From Pelomonas sp. CA6 (GTDB taxonomy: Bacteria; Pseudomonadota; Gammaproteobacteria; Burkholderiales; Burkholderiaceae_C): a stretch of 64,000 nt of DNA. Shown here in pieces: positions 35,594 to 43,551 of the stretch (positions within the stretch are counted from its first letter, which is position 1; the number at the start of each line of letters is the position of its first letter). The position numbers and the translations under genes were made by a program. The stretch spans positions 186,001-250,000 of the forward strand of contig NZ_JAKZFD010000010.1 of assembly GCF_022549225.1 (NCBI RefSeq), read 5' to 3'. A model generated the notes under the pieces. It was not told the origin of the DNA and ran no database searches. It worked only from the letters and a program-made list of their open reading frames with translations.

Positions 35594-35985
35594 CGTGAGC
35601 CCCCCGCCCAAGGCGTACCTTGGGCGGCCCCCCCGAGGGGGCGGCGATGCTCGCGGGGCGTGCCCCGCTCGCACATCGCCCAGTGGGCCGGCTTGGGGCG
35701 GCCCGGCGCTCGGCCCTCCATGCCGCCGATGCTCGCGGCATGGAGCCGCCAGCATCGGCATGCAGGAGCCGGCGCACGAGGCCCGATCTGGAGTCGAGCC
35801 GTACCCGTCGAGTGACTCACGGCCTGAGCGGAGGGATGGCCCGGAGGGTGGTCGGGCCAGCGCTCCATGCCCAGCGCGGTCCTCGGTCAAATCGTCTTCA
35901 GGCCTTCCTTTTGGTTCCTTTTCCTGGGCCCGCAGGAAAAGGAACTCGCCTGCCGGGGCGAGACCCGGCGGGCTCTGCGCACAGC
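35594..35985 (+). repeat. Structured intergenic repeat, copy B
   Basis: It starts 24 bp after the SMC stop. In order: CCCAAGG-CGTA-CCTTGGG (35607-35624), a CCCCC-GA-GGGGG snap-back, GCGGGGC-GT-GCCCCGC (35653-35668), the 20-bp core (35690-35709), a nested stem GCCGATGCT/AGCATCGGC (35725-35759) enclosing GCGGC/GCCGC, then a long shared tail to a final hairpin at 35914-35945. The first half matches copy A and the second half matches copy C in inverse orientation. The alternative stem CTCCATGCCGC/GCGGCATGGAG (35716-35745) is also possible. Confidence 0.85.
35914..35945 (+). terminator. Terminal hairpin of repeat copy B
   Basis: GTTCCTTTTCCTG (35914-35926) pairs perfectly with CAGGAAAAGGAAC (35933-35945), loop GGCCCG. 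The matching hairpin of copy C has different arm sequences but the same loop type and position. It may end transcription of the condensin operon, although no T-run follows. Confidence 0.5.
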
Positions 35986-36149
35986 GCAAAGACCACAAAG
36001 ACCGCGCAGGCCCCGCAAGACCCCGTCACCTTCAAAGGCTCACCCCATACGCCCAAGCACAGGCCCAGGCCCAGGCCCATGACCTTGGGTACCCCGCCCA
36101 GATCGCGGCACACTGCACCCCATTCCCGGTTCTCTGCAGTTCGCCCGCC
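35986..36149. other. Gap between repeat copy B and the GNAT gene
   Basis: Low-complexity DNA with three tandem AGGCCC units at 36061-36078 and several CAAAGACC-like words near 35985-36003. No gene and no convincing promoter is seen. Confidence 0.5.
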
Positions 36150-36629
36150 ATGCCTGTGTCCACGCCCCCGTTCTATCGCACCGCCTTGCCCGAGGATGTG
36201 CCGGCCTGCATCCGCCTGCGCGGCCTGACGCGTGAGAACGCGGTTTCCGAGCAGCGCCTGGCGGAACTCGGCATCACCGCCGAGTCCTGGTCCCAGCAGG
36301 TTCGCGAGGGCCGGCTGCCCGGCGTGGTGGCTCAGGTGGGCGGCGAGGTCGTGGGCTATTGCTTCGGCGACACCGGCAGCGGCGAGGTCGTGGTGCTGGC
36401 CTTGCTGCCCGACTTCGAGGGCCGTGGCATCGGCCGCGACCTGCTCGCCCAGGTCGTCGCCATGCTGCGCGCCCATGGCCATCGCCGCTTGTTCCTGGGC
36501 TGCTCCGACAACCCGGGATCACGCTCCTGGGGCTTCTATCGCCATCTCGGCTGGCATCCCACCGGGCGCAGGGACAGCCACGGAGATGAGGAGCTGGAGT
36601 ATCTGTGTGGGGTGACGGGAAGGGGCTGA
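36150..36629 (+). CDS. GNAT-family N-acetyltransferase enclosed by inverted repeats
   Basis: 159 residues from ATG 36150. The acetyl-CoA loop is clear: VVVLALLPDFEGRGIGRDLLAQVV (about 90-113) with the GRGIGRDL pattern, and later GFYRHLGWHPTGR. The N-terminal part (YRTALPEDVPACIRLRGLTRENAVSEQRL) is usual for the family. Acceptor unknown. It is the only gene between repeat copies B and C, which face each other. Confidence 0.88.
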   Translation: MPVSTPPFYRTALPEDVPACIRLRGLTRENAVSEQRLAELGITAESWSQQVREGRLPGVVAQVGGEVVGYCFGDTGSGEVVVLALLPDFEGRGIGRDLLAQVVAMLRAHGHRRLFLGCSDNPGSRSWGFYRHLGWHPTGRRDSHGDEELEYLCGVTGRG

Positions 36630-36670
36630 GTTGCCGCGCTGAGGCGCGACTTCAAGGCACTTGGGGCTCG

Positions 36671-36695
36671 CTGGCCTTGCTGGCCTGACTGGCCT
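36671..36695. repeat. Three CTGGCCT units at 9-bp period
   Basis: CTGGCCT at 36671, 36680 and 36689, separated by two variable bases. It lies between the GNAT stop and repeat copy C, in the position equivalent to the AGGCCC units beside copy B. Confidence 0.6.
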
Positions 36696-36734
36696 CGCTA
36701 CTTTGTTGAAGGCATGGTTCCGTCTTGATGACCT

Positions 36735-37030
36735 GGTTCCGGCCTGGCGGCCGGGTAACTTTCTTCTGAGGGCCCAGAAGAAAGTCACCAAAGAAGAGGG
36801 CCTTGAATGCGATTTGACCGAGGACCGCGCTGGGCACTGAGCCCCAGCCCGACGACCACCCGGGCCACCCCACCGCTCAGGCCTTGAGTCGCTCGCCGGG
36901 TACGGCTCGACTCCACACCGGGCCTCTTGCCAAGATGTCTGCCGATGCTTGTGGCTCCATGCCACGAACATCGGAGGTATTCGGGCCGAGCGCCGGGCCG
37001 CCCCAAGCCGGCCTATGTGGCGGTACGGGT
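36735..37030 (-). repeat. Structured intergenic repeat, copy C (inverted relative to B)
   Basis: Read on the minus strand it matches copy B from the core (36990-37009) through the nested stem, the shared segment GTGGAGTCGAGCCGTACCCG, the block CCCAGCGCGGTCCTCGGTCA and the terminal hairpin at 36754-36789. In the nested stem, GCGGC/GCCGC of B is GTGGC/GCCAC here (36951-36965), a paired change. The part of copy B before the core is missing or too diverged. The gap 37031-37168 to the ATPase stop contains only GC-rich dyads such as CCACCGGCG/CGCCGGTGG (37120-37140). Confidence 0.85.
36754..36789 (-). terminator. Terminal hairpin of repeat copy C
   Basis: GGTAACTTTCTTCTG (36754-36768) pairs with CAGAAGAAAGTCACC (36775-36789) with one mismatch around a six-base loop. 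It lies between convergent genes (GNAT, plus; ABC ATPase, minus), so it could terminate either message. Confidence 0.5.
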
Positions 37031-37168
37031 GGCTGAATGCCGCCCGTATCGACGTCCCACCGGGGGAGAAAGTGCCGCGGCTCCAATCCCGCCTGAGCGG
37101 GATTGGACGGCACGAGCGCCACCGGCGTCTCGCCGGTGGCCAGCCAGCGTACCCGCTGCCCGAGGGGC

Positions 37169-37935
<767 letters not shown>

Positions 37936-37936
<1 letters not shown>

Positions 37937-39060
37937 CAGCGCGCTCCCAACAGCTTGCCGCTGCGCAGCACTTCGCGCCCGGCCACTTTCGCGACACGGG
38001 CGCCGGCCGTGACCATGCGCAGGTTGTCGCGGGCAAAGAACAGGCCGTCCACCGGGCTCTTCAGCTCGGTCAGCTGGCCGCTGATGGGATCAATCACATG
38101 CGCGAGCACCTCGCCGGCCGCGACGTTCTCGCCGACCTGGCGCACGAAGGTCAGCAGGCCGCCCACCGGCGCCTTGATCGGCATGCAGCCGGCCAGCGGA
38201 CGGGCGTCGCCCTGCGGCTCGGGCTGCGGCGGCAGCGGGCCGTCCACGGCGCCGCGGAAGCACAGGTAGTCGAGGATGGCCTGCGCATCGGCGCTGGCCA
38301 GGCCATGTTCGACGTCGGCCTGCCCGCGCAGCTCCACGGTCACCGACAGGCAGGCCTGCGGGATGGGGAAGCGTTCGCCGAAATGGCGCGCCCATTTCCA
38401 CCACACCTGCGAGCAGGCCTCGTCGAAGGGGCTGTCGCCCGAGTCTGTGGCCAGCAGGGTCACGCGCGCGCCCAGATAGCGCGCCAGCGGCTCGCACTGC
38501 GGCCAGCAGGGGCTCTCGGTGTACAGGTGCATGACCGCCTGTGCGTCGCAGTGCAGGTCCAGCACCACGTCGGCGTCGCAGGCCAGCAGCATCAGGGTCT
38601 TGCGCAGCGTCTGCAGCTCGGTCTCGGCCGGCGCGGCCTGTACCGCGGCCTTCAGCGCGGTGCGCAGCACTTGCACGTTGTGCGGCGCGTCGGTCGCGCT
38701 CAGGCGCGGCTCGGCATCGAGCGCGGCGGCGCCGATGTAGTCCGGGTAGTGTCGGTTGAAGTTCTCGCCCGACAGGCTCTCGAAGCGGCCCAGGTGCGAC
38801 TGCAGCCACCATTGCGACAGGCCGATGGGGTTGGCCATGGGCACGAGGATGATCTCGCCGCGGATGGCGCCCTGGGCCTCCAGCGCGTCCAGCTTCTTGC
38901 GCAGATGCCAGGCGGTGAGCATGCCCGGCAGCTCGTCGGCATGCAGCGAGGCCTGGATGTAAATCTTGGGGCCGCGGCCCGGCGTGCCGTAGTGCAGCGA
39001 GACCAGCTCGCGCGAGGTGCCCGGCGTGGGGCTGGGCAGGGCGTGTGTCTTGGTTTGCAT
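37936..39060 (-). CDS. Succinylglutamate desuccinylase/aspartoacylase-family zinc hydrolase
   Basis: 374 residues from ATG 39060. Zinc ligands are visible as His and Glu in [13 protein letters not shown] (about 33-45) and His in [13 protein letters not shown] (about 165). [11 protein letters not shown] near 98 is typical of the family. A C-terminal beta-barrel region (about 285-374, [21 protein letters not shown]) resembles a biotinyl/lipoyl-like fold. It sits between permease and ATPase genes of one importer, so it most likely deacylates the imported compound, for example an N-acyl amino acid. The acyl group cannot be deduced. Confidence 0.87.
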
Positions 39061-39077
39061 CGTGGATGGGGCGGTCT

Positions 39078-39764
39078 TCAGCGCGGCATCAGCGGTTTGA
39101 GCCAGCGCGCCTCGGCCTTGTGGAACAGGCCCACCAGCACCAGCGTCATCGCGAAATAGAAGATGGCGGCGGTGATGAAGGCTTCGAAGGGGATGTAGTA
39201 GGTGGCGTTGACGGTGCGCGCCACGCCGGTGAGGTCCATGATGGTCACGATGCTGGCCAGCGAGGTGCCGTGCAGCATGAAGATGGCCTCGTTGCTGTAG
39301 GCGGGCAGCGCGCGGCGCAGCGCCGAGGGCAGCACGATGCGGCGCAGCATCACCCAGCGGCTCATGCCCAGAGCCTTGGCGGCCTCGATCTCGCCGGCCG
39401 GCAGCGCGCGTATGCTGCCCGCGATGATCTCCACCGTGTAGGCGCAGGTGTTGAGCACGAAGCTCAGGCAGGCGCAGAACCAGGCCGAGCTGAACCAGGG
39501 CCACAGCGCGCTCTGCTGCATCCATTCGAACTGGCCCAGCCCGTAGTAAATCAGGAAGAGCTGCACCAGCATGGGCGTGCCGCGGAACACATAGGTGTAG
39601 AGCCAGATCGGCCGCGAGATCCACGGCGACGGCAGCGAGCGCAGCACCGCCAGCGGAATCGCCAGCAGCAGACCCAGCGCCAGCGAGATCAGCAGCAGCT
39701 GCGCGGTCAGCCAGGCGCCGTCCAGGTACTGCGGGAGGTTCTCCAGGATGGTGTCCAGATTCAT
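39078..39764 (-). CDS. Polar amino-acid ABC transporter permease (HisM type)
   Basis: 228 residues from ATG 39764. About five membrane segments; the EAA motif is EIEAAKALGMSRWVMLRRIVLPSALR at about 138-163. FRGTPMLVQLFLIYYGL near residue 58 is characteristic of the HisM/ArtM subgroup. The ATG overlaps the stop of the other permease gene (ATGA). Together they form the heterodimeric channel. Confidence 0.92.
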   Translation of the reverse strand: MNLDTILENLPQYLDGAWLTAQLLLISLALGLLLAIPLAVLRSLPSPWISRPIWLYTYVFRGTPMLVQLFLIYYGLGQFEWMQQSALWPWFSSAWFCACLSFVLNTCAYTVEIIAGSIRALPAGEIEAAKALGMSRWVMLRRIVLPSALRRALPAYSNEAIFMLHGTSLASIVTIMDLTGVARTVNATYYIPFEAFITAAIFYFAMTLVLVGLFHKAEARWLKPLMPR

Positions 39765-40453
39765 AGCTGGTGGCCCCTGACGCCCACCGAGAAGCGCTTG
39801 TTGAGGCGGTCGAAGACCAGCTCGGACACGGTGGTGAAGGCCAGGTAGATCAGCGCCACGGCCAGATAGAAGACAAAGGGCTCGCGCGTGTTGCCGGCGG
39901 CCTGGGAGCCGCGCGTCATCAGGTCGTGCAGCCCGATCACGGAGACGATGGCGGTGCTCTTGATCAGCACCAGCCAATTGTTGGACAGCCCCGGCAGCGC
40001 ATGCCGGAACATCTGCGGCAGCGTGATCCGCCAGGTGACCTGGCGCGGGCTCATGCCGAAGGCAAGCCCGGCCTCGCGCTGCCCGGGCGGCACGGCGAGA
40101 AAGGCGCCGCGGAAGGCCTCGGTCAGGTAGGCCCCGAAGATGAAGCCGATGGTGATGACGCCGGCCAGGAAGGGGTCGATGTCGATGTAGTCCTCATGCC
40201 CCAGCGAGGTCGCGATGGCATTCACCGCGACCTGGCCGCCGAAGAAGATCAGCAGCATCAGCACCAGGTCCGGTACGCCGCGGATCAGCGTGGTGTAGAT
40301 CGTGGCCGGGATGCGCGCCAGCCGCCATTTCGACAGCTTGGCGAGCGCGCCCAGCAGACCCAGGGCCATGGCCAGCGCCATCGAGGCCAGCGCCACGCCC
40401 AGGGTGATCACAGCCCCCTGCAGGAGGCTGGGGAGATAGCCGTGAAGCGTCAT
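39761..40453 (-). CDS. Polar amino-acid ABC transporter permease (HisQ type)
   Basis: 230 residues with about five membrane segments. YTTLIRGVPDLVLMLLIFFGGQ near 52 and the EAA region QREAGLAFGMSPRQVTWRITLPQMFRHALPG near 128 match the HisQ/ArtQ subgroup. It begins 36 bp after the binding-protein stop. Confidence 0.92.
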   Translation of the reverse strand: MTLHGYLPSLLQGAVITLGVALASMALAMALGLLGALAKLSKWRLARIPATIYTTLIRGVPDLVLMLLIFFGGQVAVNAIATSLGHEDYIDIDPFLAGVITIGFIFGAYLTEAFRGAFLAVPPGQREAGLAFGMSPRQVTWRITLPQMFRHALPGLSNNWLVLIKSTAIVSVIGLHDLMTRGSQAAGNTREPFVFYLAVALIYLAFTTVSELVFDRLNKRFSVGVRGHQL

Positions 40454-40489
40454 CTTCTTCGGTGTCCGATGGGGGATGAGGCCGGGGGC

Positions 40490-41284
40490 TTACTTGGTCG
40501 AGATGTCGTACTCGAAGTACTTGTCGTTCAGCTTCTTGAACGTGCCGTTGGCCTTGACGGCGGCGATCGCGTCGTTGAACTTCTTGGCCAGGGTCTTCTC
40601 GTCGGCCTTGCGCATGCCCACGCCGCTGCCGACGCCGAAGTACTTCACGTCGTCGTACTTCGGACCGACGAAGGCATAGCCCTTGCCGCCTGGCGTCTTC
40701 AGGAAGCCCACGTCGGCGGCGACCATGTCGGCCAGGGTCACGTCCACGCGGCCGGACTTCAGGTCCAGGAAGGCCTGGTCCTGGGTCGCGTAGCGCACGA
40801 TCTCGCTCTGCTTGAAGGTGTCGGCGGCGAACTTTTCGTGGATGGTGGCGCGCTGCACCGCGATCTTCTTGCCCTTGAGGCCGGCGGGCGTGGCGTCCAG
40901 CTGCACGCCCTGCTTGGCGGTGAAGCGGGCCGGGGTGTTGTAGTAGGGGTTGGAGAAGGCGATGACCTTCTTGCGTTCGTCGGTGACGGACATGGACGCG
41001 ATGATGGCGTCGATCTTGCGCGACTGCAGCGCCGGGATCAGGCCGTCGAAGTCCTGCTGCACCAGCTGGCACTCGGCCTTCATTTCCGCGCACAGCGCCA
41101 TCGCCAGGTCGATCTCGAAGCCCTTTAGCTTGCCGTCCGGCCCCACCTCGGAGAACGGAGGGTAGGCGCCTTCGACGCCGATGCGGATCTTCTTCCAGTC
41201 GGGGGCCTGGGCCAGGACGGCCGTGGCGCCCAGCAGGGCGGTCAGGGCCAGCGCGCTGCGCGCGATCAGATGGCGACGTTGCAT
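40490..41284 (-). CDS. Polar amino-acid periplasmic binding protein (HisJ/ArgT type)
   Basis: 264 residues from ATG 41284, chosen because the signal peptide begins there (MQRRHLIARSALALTALLGA, cleaved near VLAQA). The mature protein has KKIRIGVEGAYPPFSEVGPDGKLKGFEIDLA, the hallmark of lysine/arginine/ornithine/histidine-binding proteins. An AAGGAGC-like site precedes it. It is first of five genes in the importer-hydrolase operon. The ligand may be an acylated or otherwise modified amino acid given the hydrolase at 37936. Confidence 0.93.
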   Translation of the reverse strand: MQRRHLIARSALALTALLGATAVLAQAPDWKKIRIGVEGAYPPFSEVGPDGKLKGFEIDLAMALCAEMKAECQLVQQDFDGLIPALQSRKIDAIIASMSVTDERKKVIAFSNPYYNTPARFTAKQGVQLDATPAGLKGKKIAVQRATIHEKFAADTFKQSEIVRYATQDQAFLDLKSGRVDVTLADMVAADVGFLKTPGGKGYAFVGPKYDDVKYFGVGSGVGMRKADEKTLAKKFNDAIAAVKANGTFKKLNDKYFEYDISTK

Positions 41285-41340
41285 AAGGGCTCCTTGGTGG
41301 GAAAGTGGACGATGTTGCGCCGCGGGGCTGCCGCGCTCCA

Positions 41341-42321
41341 TCAGGGTTTGAGCGAGTTCAAAAACGCCAGAACCGGGCGCACGGTGGACTCGGGGTCTTC
41401 TTCCTGTGGCACATGCCCCAGTCCGGGAAAGACGGTCAGCTGGCTGCCGGCGATGCGGCGCTTGAACTCTTCGGCCAGCGCGGGCGGGATCAATCGGTCT
41501 TGTTCCCCCCAGAGTATCAGCGTCGGTGTGCGCAGCCGGTCCAGTTCGTCCGCATGTCGCCCGGGCTCCAGCTGGGCGAGTCGCTGAATCAGGGCTTGCC
41601 GGTTGCCTTCGCGCAGGGTCAGTTCGAAGTAGCGGTCCACCAGCGCCGCGCTGACCCGGGACGGATCGCCGAAGACGCTTTGCACGCTGCGCTGCACCAG
41701 CGGGCGCGGCAAAAAGCTGCCGGCCAGCGTCTGCAGCCAGGGCGAACGCGCCACCTGGAAGCCGGGAGGCACCGATTCGCTCTGGAACACGAGGCCGCTG
41801 GCGTCGACCAGCACCAGCCCGCGCACGCGGCCGGGCCAGCGCGCGGCGAACTGCCAGGCAATTTGCCCGCCCAGTGAATTGCCGCCGATCACGACCGGCC
41901 CCAGCTTGAGCCGGTCAAGCAAGGCCGCGACGAAGTCCACGTAGGCTGCGTCGCGGTAGTCGCCCGAAGCCGACGGGCCGGTGAGCCCGAAGCCGGGCAG
42001 GTCCACGCTGATGACGCGATGCTCGCGGCTGAGTTGGCGCACCCAGCCTTCCCAGGTGTGCAGGCTGGCGGCGGTGCCATGCAGCAGGACCAGCGGCGGG
42101 CGTTCGCTGCGCGGCCCCTGGTCGCGCAGATGCACCAGCTGCGTGCTGCCGCCAGGCAGGGCCAGTTCGATGAATTCGGACGGCGGCGGGGCCCAGCGCG
42201 CCACCAGGCTTTCCAGCGATCGATCCGGCGCTCGAAAGGCCATGGCCAGCAGCGCCAGCGCCAGCACCGCGAAGCCCAGCAGCTTCAGCAGGACCGCGGT
42301 CGGGGATCGACGCTCACTCAT
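41341..42321 (-). CDS. Alpha/beta hydrolase, membrane-anchored
   Basis: 326 residues. A hydrophobic N-terminal helix (LLKLLGFAVLALALLAMAF) anchors or exports the protein. The fold is evident from VLLHGTAASLHTWEGW (about 78-93), the nucleophile Ser in VIGGNSLGGQIAW (about 143-155), Asp in TLILWGEQDRLIPP and His in FPGLGHVPQEEDP. It resembles esterases or meta-cleavage-product-type hydrolases, but the substrate is not apparent. It lies 56 bp upstream of the amino-acid transporter operon on the same strand. Confidence 0.87.
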   Translation of the reverse strand: MSERRSPTAVLLKLLGFAVLALALLAMAFRAPDRSLESLVARWAPPPSEFIELALPGGSTQLVHLRDQGPRSERPPLVLLHGTAASLHTWEGWVRQLSREHRVISVDLPGFGLTGPSASGDYRDAAYVDFVAALLDRLKLGPVVIGGNSLGGQIAWQFAARWPGRVRGLVLVDASGLVFQSESVPPGFQVARSPWLQTLAGSFLPRPLVQRSVQSVFGDPSRVSAALVDRYFELTLREGNRQALIQRLAQLEPGRHADELDRLRTPTLILWGEQDRLIPPALAEEFKRRIAGSQLTVFPGLGHVPQEEDPESTVRPVLAFLNSLKP

Positions 42322-42525
42322 GCGCCGGGCGTCCTTCGCGCACCGCGGGCAGGGGCCGGATGCGGCGCCCGTGCGGCGCGGCCGACGGGCTGGGGGCGGA
42401 CGTTGTCGAAAACCTGGGGCATGGCGCCGGGAACATCCCGCAAGGCCTCAAGGGCGCGGGTCAGTACGGAAGCCGCGCATTGTAGGGCGGTTGGCGCACA
42501 CGAATGGACAGCCACCGCCCGCCGC

Positions 42526-43461
42526 TCACGGCTTGTTGCGAACTGGCGCCGGCGCGCTGCAGATCTCGGTGTGGCCGGGGCTGTGGACGAACCAGCCGCC
42601 GCGGTAGCGGCGCGCGTCCAGCAAGGCCTTCCAGGCCTCGCCATCGGTGCGCAGCACCTGCAGCGCGGGCCGCTGCTCGGCCGGCAGCGTCGCGGCCAGC
42701 TGCACCGAGCGGATGGCCAGGCGCTGTTCCGGCTTGTCGTAGAAGCCCATGTTCTGCCCGCCGCGCGGCAGCGCGGCCAGGTGCTCCATGCCGCGCAGCA
42801 CGCGGCCAACGACGGTGATGTTCAGGTCCAGTCCGCGCGGCGCATGGCCGATCACGGCGTAGAGCTCGGCGCCGGTGCTGGAGTCGACCGCGTCGCCGCG
42901 GCCCGCGCCCACCATGCCGTAGCAGTGCGCCAGCCAGGCCTGGCCGGTCTTGGGGTCGGCGGCCACGGGGAAGCCCTCGACATGGCCGCTGCGCGGCGCC
43001 CAGCCGTCCACGTCGGGCAACGCGTTCAGCGGCAGGCCCTTCAGCGCGACCGAGAACTCGGCCGGGAGTCTGGCCTGGGCGCCGGCCGGGAAGGCGCGCG
43101 CCTTGTCCGGCGTATCGGCGTCGGGATCGCCCCATTGGGTGACGAAGTTGTCCTGCACGCGGACGATGGCCAGCCCGTCGTAATAGCCGCCGCGCGCCAG
43201 CGCGCGGATGTTCTGCGCATGGCGCGGAGCGAAGCGCGGTGCCAGCTCGATCAGCACCTGGCCCTGGGGCAGGGTCATCAGCAGCAGGTTCTCGGGGTCC
43301 ACGTCGCGCCAGTCGGCGGCGCTGGTGGCGGCGAGGATCTCGGCACTGCTGCGCGCCGGCTTGGCCGGCGGCTTCTGCGCCAAGGGTTGCGCGGGCTTCT
43401 GGGCCAGCGCGGCCGAGCAGAGCAGGCCAAGGGCCAGCAGGGACAGGGCGGGAAGCTTCAT
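42526..43461 (-). CDS. Cyclophilin-type peptidyl-prolyl isomerase, exported
   Basis: 311 residues from ATG 43461, where a signal peptide starts ([20 protein letters not shown]). The PPIase domain spans about 55-260: [47 protein letters not shown] is the cyclophilin start, here with a long insertion compared with E. coli PpiA. An upstream in-frame ATG at 43503 is less likely. It would aid folding of periplasmic proteins. The 204 bp downstream (42322-42525) holds no visible gene. Confidence 0.87.
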   Translation of the reverse strand: MKLPALSLLALGLLCSAALAQKPAQPLAQKPPAKPARSSAEILAATSAADWRDVDPENLLLMTLPQGQVLIELAPRFAPRHAQNIRALARGGYYDGLAIVRVQDNFVTQWGDPDADTPDKARAFPAGAQARLPAEFSVALKGLPLNALPDVDGWAPRSGHVEGFPVAADPKTGQAWLAHCYGMVGAGRGDAVDSSTGAELYAVIGHAPRGLDLNITVVGRVLRGMEHLAALPRGGQNMGFYDKPEQRLAIRSVQLAATLPAEQRPALQVLRTDGEAWKALLDARRYRGGWFVHSPGHTEICSAPAPVRNKP

Positions 43462-43539
43462 GGCAAGGTCGTCCGGGCCGTAGGCAATGAAAGCGCGCAG
43501 CATAGCGGCAGCTCCCCCGGAGCGACCTTGGGTCATCCC

Positions 43540-43551
43540 TACAATTCGCCC
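43540..43551 (+). promoter_or_regulatory. Candidate -10 box TACAAT six bases before dnaE
   Basis: TACAAT (43540-43545) is separated by only TCGCCC from the ATG of dnaE, and no Shine-Dalgarno sequence is present. Transcription starting about seven bases after the box would begin at or next to the start codon, giving a leaderless message. No clear -35 box is seen. Confidence 0.4.

Noticed and set aside
35572-36149. mksG/jetD nuclease gene or remnant after the SMC gene
   Set aside because: No frame in this gap encodes a toprim-like or other recognisable domain; the DNA is accounted for by the repeat and low-complexity sequence.
35594-37030. Insertion sequence pair
   Set aside because: No transposase frame lies in or between the repeats, and ends do not show clear short terminal inverted repeats with target duplications. 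I keep it as a structured repeat pair.
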